From an uncultured Muribaculum sp. (GTDB lineage Bacteria > Bacteroidota > Bacteroidia > Bacteroidales > Muribaculaceae), in assembly GCA_910589555.1 (NCBI GenBank), contig CAJUTE010000056.1, forward strand, positions 1 through 15,744: DNA of 15,744 nt, written 5' to 3'. The notes below the pieces were generated by a model that was given only the letters and a program-made list of their open reading frames with translations, did no database searches and had not been told where the DNA came from. The translations under genes were made by a program, and so were the position numbers. Shown in pieces: positions 1 to 4,993 of this stretch; positions within the stretch are counted from its first letter, which is position 1; every line of letters starts with the position of its first letter.

Positions 1-83
1 TGGTTAGCCGGGTACAGGGAGCCGCAGGCTGCCTGTGCCCGGGAGGACGCCCCCCCCCAAATGCACTCTGCAAAGAGTGCCCC
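1..83. repeat. Left inverted arm of the RAYT/IS200-like element, with REP-like hairpins
   Basis: The arm is the reverse complement of 601-682 apart from one transition, two substitutions and single-base differences in the C runs. It holds a long hairpin at 8-42: an 11-bp outer stem (CCGGGTACAGG with CCTGTGCCCGG, one G-T wobble), a G/G mismatch, then AGCC/GGCT around a GCA loop. A second, perfect 7-bp hairpin (GCACTCT, GCAA loop, AGAGTGC) lies at 63-80. A run of nine C at 50-58 separates them. The arm starts exactly at the window edge, so its true outer end may lie further left. Paired hairpins flanking a Y1 transposase are typical of REP/RAYT or IS200/IS605 ends. Confidence 0.85.
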
Positions 84-88
84 CTCAA

Positions 89-535
89 TCATTCCGGAAA
101 AAACGGAGAGTCAGGACTAATTCCGTTTTCAATTAAAAAACTACGATATTCGTCACTAAAACTCGTATGCGTATGGTGTTGCTTTTGCGATATAATGTAT
201 CTTTTTATATCAATAATGGCTGAATAAGATACAGAAAAACCACCATAACCTTCTGACCACCCTTTCCATTGAGGGAATTGAGTTAATCCGGTTAAATAAA
301 TCGATGATCTTCGTTTCACATCTTGCACAAATGCAGATAATGAGATATTTGCGGGCAACGAAACAAGCAAATGAACATGATCAGGCATCCCGCCAATGCG
401 ATGAACAAATGCCTTATGTGATTTTGACACACGATATAATTTATCATATAGCATTCGTTCATGTTCGATTGGTATCGTTCTTTCTCTTGATTTAGTTGAA
501 AATACCAGATGATAATTTAATAATGTAAAGCTCAT
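89..535 (-). CDS. tnpA: IS200/IS605-family Y1 (HUH) transposase, RAYT-like
   Basis: This 148-aa protein has the normal length and all hallmarks of a single-domain TnpA/RAYT enzyme, which cuts and joins single-stranded DNA at hairpin ends through a 5'-phosphotyrosine. Visible are the N-terminal YHLVFSTK strand (residues 8-15), the metal-binding HUH motif His53-Val-His55 within MPDHVHLLV, the basic VKRRSS helix (73-78), the GYGGFSVS segment (97-104), and the catalytic helix RYIISQ with Tyr113 as the likely nucleophile and Gln117 as a metal ligand. The frame is intact and every motif is present, so the enzyme may be active. No accessory TnpB/IscB gene is seen. It lies between near-identical inverted arms at 1-83 and 601-682, with a hairpin just upstream of its start. 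The long inverted arms favour a RAYT-type gene over classical IS200, but both belong to one superfamily. Confidence 0.9.
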   Translation of the reverse strand: MSFTLLNYHLVFSTKSRERTIPIEHERMLYDKLYRVSKSHKAFVHRIGGMPDHVHLLVSLPANISLSAFVQDVKRRSSIYLTGLTQFPQWKGWSEGYGGFSVSYSAIIDIKRYIISQKQHHTHTSFSDEYRSFLIENGISPDSPFFPE

Positions 536-544
536 AGTTCATAG

Positions 545-576
545 GATTGTTCATTATTGAAACGGAACAATCTTTT
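545..576 (+). terminator. Hairpin with T-tract upstream of the transposase start
   Basis: GATTGTTC (545-552) pairs perfectly with GAACAATC (565-572) around a 12-nt loop, and TTTT follows at 573-576 on the plus strand. Read on the plus strand it resembles a short intrinsic terminator. Read on the minus strand it is a hairpin in the transposase leader, 9 nt before the start codon. IS200 elements are known to carry leader structures that block impinging transcription and reduce tnpA translation. A similar role here is inference. Confidence 0.45.
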
Positions 577-600
577 CATATATTGTGTGATCGTTTTTAA

Positions 601-682
601 GGGGCACTCTTTGCAGAGTGCATTTGGGGTGTGCGTCCTCCCGGGCACAGGTAGCCTGCGGCTCCCTGTACCCGGCTAACCA
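601..682. repeat. Right inverted arm of the RAYT/IS200-like element
   Basis: This arm is the mirror copy of 1-83. The short hairpin is at 604-621 (GCACTCT, TTGC loop, AGAGTGC) and the long hairpin at 641-675. The base that differs from the left arm inside the long hairpin falls at its internal mismatch, so the stem is preserved in both copies. The two arms are oriented tail to tail around the transposase gene. Confidence 0.85.
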
Positions 683-696
683 TAAGCATTGCCTTT

Positions 697-1029
697 CAGG
701 CGTTTATGGGCGGAATTACGCAGGTTTTCCGTTGATTATCCCTCAGGCATTTATGAATAGATTCGTGCATGTTTTCCAGTCGATTGCCCTCAGGCGTTTA
801 TGGGCAGATTCATGCATGTTTTCCGTTGATTGCCCTCAGGCGTTTATGGGCGGATTCACGCAGATTTCCCGTTGATTGCCCTCAGGCATTTATGGATGGA
901 TTCACGCAGATTTCCCGTTGATTAACCCTCAGGCATTTATGGACGGATTCACGCAGGTTTCCGTTGATTGCCCTCAGGCATTTATGGGTGGGTTCACGCA
1001 GGTTCCCGTTAATTATCCCTCAGGCGTTT
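697..1029. repeat. Tandem array, seven 45-47 bp units plus a partial eighth
   Basis: Units begin at 697, 744, 791, 837, 883, 930 and 975, each opening with CAGGC(A/G)TTTATG and closing with a GTTGATTGCCCT-like segment; a truncated eighth copy starts at 1021. Unit lengths of 47, 47, 46, 46, 47, 45 and 46 bp are not multiples of three and change frame, so the array is not a protein repeat although short open frames cross it. Units differ at several positions, which suggests an old array rather than a fresh amplification. It starts 14 bp beyond the right arm of the transposase element. No known family is recognised. Confidence 0.85.
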
Positions 1030-1033
1030 TGCC

Positions 1034-1161
1034 GCATTCGCCTTTTGCGAATGCGAAAATTGCCGCTATTAGCGGCAATATAATTGTAGCCTAAGGCATG
1101 AGCCTTAGGCAATTGCGCCATTGCCCACGCAAGCCGCATCGCGGCGGCATACACGGGCAAT
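1034..1161. other. Cluster of four consecutive hairpins 3' of upp
   Basis: Four palindromes follow one another: GCATTCGC/GCGAATGC at 1034-1054 (5-nt loop), ATTGCCGCT/AGCGGCAAT at 1059-1079 (3-nt loop), GCCTAAGGC/GCCTTAGGC at 1089-1110 (4-nt loop), and a two-part structure at 1120-1161 with outer ATTGCCC/GGGCAAT and inner GCCGC/GCGGC. They fill the space between the tandem array and the end of upp. Together with the array and the right arm they account for nearly the whole gene-free stretch 536-1170. Confidence 0.7.
1056..1079 (-). terminator. Likely intrinsic terminator of the HAD-upp transcript
   Basis: On the minus strand the perfect 9-bp stem ATTGCCGCT/AGCGGCAAT with an AAT loop is followed directly by TTT (four T counting the last stem base). 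It is the only one of the four hairpins downstream of upp that has a T-tract in the direction of upp transcription. It lies about 90 bp past the upp stop codon. Confidence 0.45.
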
Positions 1162-1170
1162 CAAGGCAGG

Positions 1171-1824
1171 TCAGTCTTTGCCGCCGTAGGCGAGGTCGCC
1201 GGCATCGCCAAGTCCCGGCACGATGTAGCTGTGGTCGTTGATCTCGGGATCCACTGCCGCCACCCACAGCGTGGTTTTGTCGGCGGGAAAATGCTCTTTC
1301 ACATAATCCACCGCCGCCTGCGACGCTATCACCGAGGCGATATGTATGCGCGAGGGGGTTCCCTTGGTTAGCAGGGCACGGTAGCTCAGCTCCATCGACG
1401 CGCCGGTGGCGAGCATGGGATCCACCAATATCAAGGTCTTGCCGTCAAGGTTGGGCGACGCGATATACTCGATGAACACATCAAAGCTCTCCTTCTCCTT
1501 GTATTTCCTGTAAGCCGACACAAACGCGTTTTCGCTGCGGTCGAGTATATTCAGGAAACCCTGGTGAAACGGCACTCCCGCGCGGAATATGGTGCCGAGC
1601 ACCACCTGATCGGCTATTACGTCACACTTCATGTCGGCGAGCGGGGTCGTCACCTCCATTTTCTTATACTTGAAAGTGTGGCTGATCTCGTAAGCCATCA
1701 GCTCACCGATGCGCTCAAGGTTGCGGCGGAAACGCAGACGGTCATTCTGAATATCCACATTTCTCAACTCCATCATATACTGGTTGATGACCGAGGGAAA
1801 CTCGTCAAAATTTATCACTTTCAT
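1171..1824 (-). CDS. upp: Uracil phosphoribosyltransferase
   Basis: Upp makes UMP from uracil and 5-phosphoribosyl-1-pyrophosphate, the cytosolic pyrimidine salvage step. The 217-aa length is normal. Diagnostic motifs are visible: the RAGVPF segment near residue 81, the PRPP-binding loop LILVDPMLATGAS at 131-143, and the C-terminal uracil-binding stretch YIVPGLGDAGDLAYG at 200-214, where the backbone recognises the base. The gene starts with ATG without a Shine-Dalgarno sequence, as is usual in Bacteroidetes. It lies 17 bp downstream of the HAD phosphatase on the same strand and probably shares its transcript. A HAD phosphatase next to a salvage enzyme could dephosphorylate a nucleotide or sugar phosphate, but that link is inference. 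Nothing is truncated or unusual. Confidence 0.97.
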   Translation of the reverse strand: MKVINFDEFPSVINQYMMELRNVDIQNDRLRFRRNLERIGELMAYEISHTFKYKKMEVTTPLADMKCDVIADQVVLGTIFRAGVPFHQGFLNILDRSENAFVSAYRKYKEKESFDVFIEYIASPNLDGKTLILVDPMLATGASMELSYRALLTKGTPSRIHIASVIASQAAVDYVKEHFPADKTTLWVAAVDPEINDHSYIVPGLGDAGDLAYGGKD

Positions 1825-1841
1825 GGTTGCGGCAAGCTATT

Positions 1842-2444
1842 TTATATAAGTTCGTAAAATTCAGTTCCGGGAGCCACGTGGCAAGTGTTGAACCCTAACG
1901 CGGCGGCAGCATCCACATTAGCCTTCGAATCATCGAAGAAGAGCGTTTCCTCGGGTTTTATGCCAAGATGCTCAACCACATAGTCAAATATGCGGCGGTC
2001 AGGCTTATAGCATTTAGCCTCAAATGAGGTGACCATCCCGTCGAAATAGTCCTCACGCTCCTTGCCCTCCTTGCGGAACTCCTCGGCGATCTTGCTGTCC
2101 CACATTATGGGATTGGTATTGGACAGAAGATAGATGCCATACTTCTCTCTCAGCTTACGCAGCTCGGCAAGACGCTTCACCGGAATACCCACAAGAAACT
2201 CATTGAATGCCGCGTCTATTTCGGCATCACTCACGGCATGGGGTATGTGGCGACGCACTTCATCGCGGAACTCCTTTTCGTCGATAGCACCCTCTTCAAG
2301 AGCCGCAAACGGCCCTGTCTGACCGTAATCGCCGAGAAAATCACCGATATCAGCCATTCCCAAATCCCGGAATGCCTTCTCACAATTCTCGCGGCGGATA
2401 TCCATGATCACGCCGCCCAAGTCAAACAATAGATTCTTTATCAT
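1842..2444 (-). CDS. HAD-superfamily (subfamily IA, YihX-like) phosphatase
   Basis: This 200-aa protein has the four HAD motifs in order: motif I LLFDLGGVI with nucleophile Asp8, motif II LLSNTN with Ser108, motif III CYKPDRRIF with Lys147, and motif IV FFDDSKANV with Asp171/Asp172. A helical cap of about residues 15-90 between motifs I and II is that of subfamily IA. At the +2 position, where most HAD phosphatases have the general acid Asp, there is Gly10, as often seen in FDLGG/FDLGN proteins such as the YihX group. The substrate cannot be read from sequence; sugar phosphates such as glucose-1-phosphate are the usual substrates of relatives. It is the first gene of the minus-strand pair with upp. 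Its start is fixed by the short N-terminus before motif I. Confidence 0.9.
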   Translation of the reverse strand: MIKNLLFDLGGVIMDIRRENCEKAFRDLGMADIGDFLGDYGQTGPFAALEEGAIDEKEFRDEVRRHIPHAVSDAEIDAAFNEFLVGIPVKRLAELRKLREKYGIYLLSNTNPIMWDSKIAEEFRKEGKEREDYFDGMVTSFEAKCYKPDRRIFDYVVEHLGIKPEETLFFDDSKANVDAAAALGFNTCHVAPGTEFYELI

Positions 2445-2448
2445 ATCG

Positions 2449-2456
2449 CAAAGATA
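2449..2456 (-). promoter_or_regulatory. Bacteroidetes-type -7 box in front of the HAD gene
   Basis: On the minus strand the bases read TATCTTTG, an exact match to the TAnnTTTG -7 consensus of the Bacteroidetes primary sigma factor. Its last base is only 4 nt from the ATG at 2444, so transcription would begin at or next to the start codon. No clear -33 TTTG is placed at the usual distance. Confidence 0.45.
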
Positions 2457-2509
2457 ATCAAATTTCCTTACAAGCGGCTTAATTATAAATGAACACTGTC
2501 TTAAATTTC

Positions 2510-2527
2510 ATCAAAGTTAATTTTGAT
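2510..2527. promoter_or_regulatory. 18-bp near-palindrome, possible operator
   Basis: ATCAAAGTTAATTTTGAT is self-complementary except for one base pair. It lies centrally in the divergent intergenic region between the HAD-upp pair and the pilus operon, where a repressor or activator of either side could bind. No regulator gene is present in the window. Confidence 0.3.
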
Positions 2528-2585
2528 TAAACCCGCACAAAACCATCCCTTTTAGTCGATTAACGTCTACGAAATCAATAATTTA

Positions 2586-2597
2586 CCCCCCCCCCCC
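2586..2597. repeat. Homopolymer run of 12 C upstream of the pilus operon
   Basis: Twelve uninterrupted C lie 67 bp upstream of the -7 box of the pilus operon, in otherwise AT-rich intergenic DNA. Homopolymer tracts of this length are prone to slipped-strand length change. Whether this one modulates transcription is not shown by the sequence. Confidence 0.9.
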
Positions 2598-2664
2598 TTA
2601 CACAAATCCGTTACATTTTGGTGAATTTTAGGTTACATTAACATCTTCATATATAAATTTCCTA

Positions 2665-2672
2665 TACCTTTG
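2665..2672 (+). promoter_or_regulatory. Bacteroidetes-type -7 box of the pilus operon
   Basis: TACCTTTG matches TAnnTTTG exactly and would start a transcript near 2678, giving a leader of about 65 nt before the ATG at 2743. No convincing -33 TTTG occurs at the right spacing; the nearest, at 2617-2620, is too far upstream. The weak -33 may mean that an activator is needed, which is inference. Confidence 0.5.
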
Positions 2673-2742
2673 CGAAAACACTATCCAAACCAACTAACTG
2701 ATTCTATCACCTTAAATATGCGGCAATTAACAGCCGTTTGAA

Positions 2743-3348
2743 ATGATGATAAAGAGACATGCTAATTTAACACTTTTAATTACTGCACTGCTCGTATTAT
2801 GCATTCCCTCAAAAAGCAACGCCCAGAACTTTGCAGCAAAAACGAATCTGCTCTACGATCTCACTTCGACCATCAACATCGGAGCTGAGGCGGCTCTCGC
2901 GCCCAAATGGTCCTTGGACATTTCAGGCAACATGAACTTCTGGAGTTTCTCTAATGGCAAACGCTGGAAACAATGGATGATACAGCCCGAGGCTCGCTAC
3001 TGGCTGTGCCGTAACATGGGCGGACACTTCTTCGCCGCTCACGCCCTGGGAGGACAATACAACGTGGGACACGTCAACCTCGACTTCCTGAGCTTCCTCG
3101 GCGACAATTTCAAGGAGTTCAAGGATTTCCGACATCAAGGATGGTTTGCCGGCGCCGGCATCGGCTATGGCTACTCATGGATCCTCGGCAAGCACTGGAA
3201 CCTCGAAGCGGAGATAGCCGTGGGCTACGTCTACACCCGCTACGATGTATATGAATGCGCCGGATGCGGAAAAAAAGTCGACACTGACCGCGAGAAGCAC
3301 TACATCGGCCCCACAAAAGCCGCAATAAACCTCGTATATGTTTTCTAA
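2743..3348 (+). CDS. DUF3575 family outer-membrane protein
   Basis: This 201-aa protein has a signal peptide (hydrophobic stretch at about 9-21, cleavage after SNA at 27) and the DUF3575 pattern: KTNLLYDLTSTINIGAE (residues 33-49), alternating beta strands, QPEARYWL, GHFFAAH, and a C-terminal strand ending in Phe, as outer-membrane barrels do. Members of this family precede DUF3868/OmpA-like and fimbrillin genes in many Bacteroidales pilus loci; their exact role is unknown, and outer-membrane assembly or anchoring of the pilus is the usual guess. A CxxC pair (CAGC) near residue 169 sits in a predicted loop. It is the first gene of the operon, 22 bp before the next. Translation could begin at either of two adjacent ATG codons (2743 or 2746). 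Confidence 0.85.
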   Translation: MMIKRHANLTLLITALLVLCIPSKSNAQNFAAKTNLLYDLTSTINIGAEAALAPKWSLDISGNMNFWSFSNGKRWKQWMIQPEARYWLCRNMGGHFFAAHALGGQYNVGHVNLDFLSFLGDNFKEFKDFRHQGWFAGAGIGYGYSWILGKHWNLEAEIAVGYVYTRYDVYECAGCGKKVDTDREKHYIGPTKAAINLVYVF

Positions 3349-3370
3349 CCGTTTCCAAGCCATATCCAAA

Positions 3371-4816
3371 ATGAAGTCCATCATATATGCCGCCCTGATT
3401 CTGTTGACGGCAATCTCAGCAAAAGCACAGACCATAATCAACGCCTCAGGCTCACAGGAGTGCCACGCCCAAGTGCGCGACCTCAAAGTGGAGCGTGAAG
3501 GTTCCAATTTCTATCTGAGCTTCACCCTCGACCTCTCCGACCTGAAAGTCAAGAGCGAGGAGCAAGCCGTGATCACACCCGTGCTGCTCGACAGCGTCAA
3601 CCGCGTCACCCTCCCCGGAGCCATCGTTTCAGGGCGCAACCGCTACATCCGCGACCAGCGTCAAGGCTTCAACCCGTATGGCTACACCCTATTCCGTGCC
3701 GGAGCATCAGGATCGCACCCCGTGGAGAGCCGCATCCCATTTGAAGACTGGATGCAAGAGGCGCGCCTCGTGCTCACCGACACCATCACCGGATGCAACT
3801 GCCGTCCTGTCGACGCTCGCGAATGCCTGATAGCCACCTTCGATATGCGTCCGCGCATATTCGCCCCGGAATACCTCTACATGACTCCGGTTGCCGAGGT
3901 TGAGAAGATACGCCACGCCGACGGACACGCCTACATCGACTTCCCTGTCAACAAGACCGAGATATACCCCGACTACCGCCGCAACCCCATCGAGCTGGCA
4001 AGCATACGCGACACCATCGAAATCATCAAAAACGACCCTGACTACAGCATTACTGCTCTTACACTCAAGGGCTACGCATCGCCCGAAGGCTCCTACGCCA
4101 ACAATGAGCGCCTTGCCCAGGGCAGAACCGAAGCGTTGCGACAATACATCAGAAAGCTCTACGACTTCCCCGCGTCAATACTCCACTCCGAGTGGCAGGC
4201 TGAGGACTGGGACGGACTCGTGGCTTATCTGAAAACTTGCGACCTCCCGGCTCGCGACGCCATCCTCGCCATTATCGAGAACCCCGCCAACGCCGCCGAC
4301 CTCGACCGTCGCGAGTGGCTGATAAAATCGAAATATCCCGCCGACTACCGCATACTCCTTGCCGACGTGTATCCCGGACTGCGACACACCGACTACACCG
4401 TGCGCTACACCGTCAAGTCCTACACCACCATCGAGGAGCTGCGTCGCGCATGGGAGCAAGACCCGCGAAAACTATCGCTCAACGAGCTATACAAGCTCGC
4501 TCTGTCAATGGAGCAAGGATCTCCCGAATACATCGACGTGTTTGAAACCGCAGCACGTCTTTACCCCGACTCTCCCGAAGCCTGCCTTAACGCTGCAATC
4601 CCGGCATTGCAAAGCGGCGACCTTGACCGTGCCGCCCGCTATCTCGACCGTGCCGGCGACTCTTCGGAAGCGGTTTACGCCCGTGCAATACTCGCCGCCA
4701 AACGTGGCGACTTCGACGCGGCGCGACCGCTCATGCTTAAAGCTGTTGACCGCGGCGTGGCGCCTGCCACCGACGCGCTCAACCAGATCGATGAAATAAT
4801 CAAACATTCAAAATAA
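3371..4816 (+). CDS. DUF3868 / OmpA-like domain protein with C-terminal helical (TPR-like) region
   Basis: The open frame extends to an ATG at 3338, overlapping the previous gene, but the ATG at 3371 begins a clean signal peptide (MKSIIYAALILLTAISAKA, cleavage before QT) and is preferred, giving 481 aa. Residues about 20-165 are beta-rich and fit DUF3868. About 185-285 form an OmpA-like domain: FPVNKTEIYPDY, then GYASPEGS at 234-241 and the ERLAQGR segment with Arg252. The Asp that binds diaminopimelate in OmpA is replaced here by Ser, while the Arg is kept. The last 110 residues are helical with TPR-like character (AARLYPDSPEACLNAA, SGDLDRAARYLDRAG). A periplasmic, perhaps peptidoglycan-facing, link for the pilus base is plausible. 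It is typically paired with DUF3575, as here. A 177-bp gap separates it from the major pilin. Confidence 0.85.
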   Translation: MKSIIYAALILLTAISAKAQTIINASGSQECHAQVRDLKVEREGSNFYLSFTLDLSDLKVKSEEQAVITPVLLDSVNRVTLPGAIVSGRNRYIRDQRQGFNPYGYTLFRAGASGSHPVESRIPFEDWMQEARLVLTDTITGCNCRPVDARECLIATFDMRPRIFAPEYLYMTPVAEVEKIRHADGHAYIDFPVNKTEIYPDYRRNPIELASIRDTIEIIKNDPDYSITALTLKGYASPEGSYANNERLAQGRTEALRQYIRKLYDFPASILHSEWQAEDWDGLVAYLKTCDLPARDAILAIIENPANAADLDRREWLIKSKYPADYRILLADVYPGLRHTDYTVRYTVKSYTTIEELRRAWEQDPRKLSLNELYKLALSMEQGSPEYIDVFETAARLYPDSPEACLNAAIPALQSGDLDRAARYLDRAGDSSEAVYARAILAAKRGDFDAARPLMLKAVDRGVAPATDALNQIDEIIKHSK

Positions 4817-4888
4817 CACCACTTTCACATTCCCGTTTTACCACCACCCGACCTACATAACACTACAACATAACACTGCGAAAAACTC

Positions 4889-4910
4889 ACGTCCACTCCA
4901 AACCGGACGT
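4889..4910. other. Small hairpin in the gap before the major fimbrillin gene
   Basis: ACGTCC (4889-4894) pairs with GGACGT (4905-4910) around a 10-nt loop. There is no T-tract next to it, so a terminator is unlikely. The rest of the 177-bp gap is AT-rich, especially 4940-4993, with no exact TAnnTTTG box. The pilin may be read from the upstream promoter or from one not recognised here. Confidence 0.3.
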
Positions 4911-4993
4911 AAGCACATTTCGTACCTAATACCTTACCAAAGAATTACATTTTTATATCTAACTATCCCATTTTTTAACTCAACTTTTTTACA

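Noticed and set aside
304..495. Plus-strand open frame of 63 codons inside the transposase gene.
   Set aside because: It lies fully antisense to a gene with all HUH transposase motifs and shows no recognisable protein feature.
697..1029. CRISPR array.
   Set aside because: Units follow one another with no unique spacers, and there is no cas gene in the window.
618..1094. Two plus-strand open frames of 85 and 72 codons across the right arm and tandem array.
   Set aside because: They are created by the repeats, whose 45-47 bp period shifts frame between units. They have no start context and no protein-like composition outside the repeats.
1034..1161. Integron attC-like recombination sites.
   Set aside because: The stems are short perfect palindromes without paired core sites, and no integrase or gene cassettes are present.
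3338..3370. Earlier ATG for the DUF3868/OmpA-like protein, overlapping the DUF3575 gene.
   Set aside because: It would put 11 residues in front of a complete signal peptide that begins at the ATG at 3371.
4817..4993. Separate promoter for the major fimbrillin gene.
   Set aside because: No exact TAnnTTTG box with a -33 partner was found. A promoter of another type remains possible but cannot be supported from sequence.
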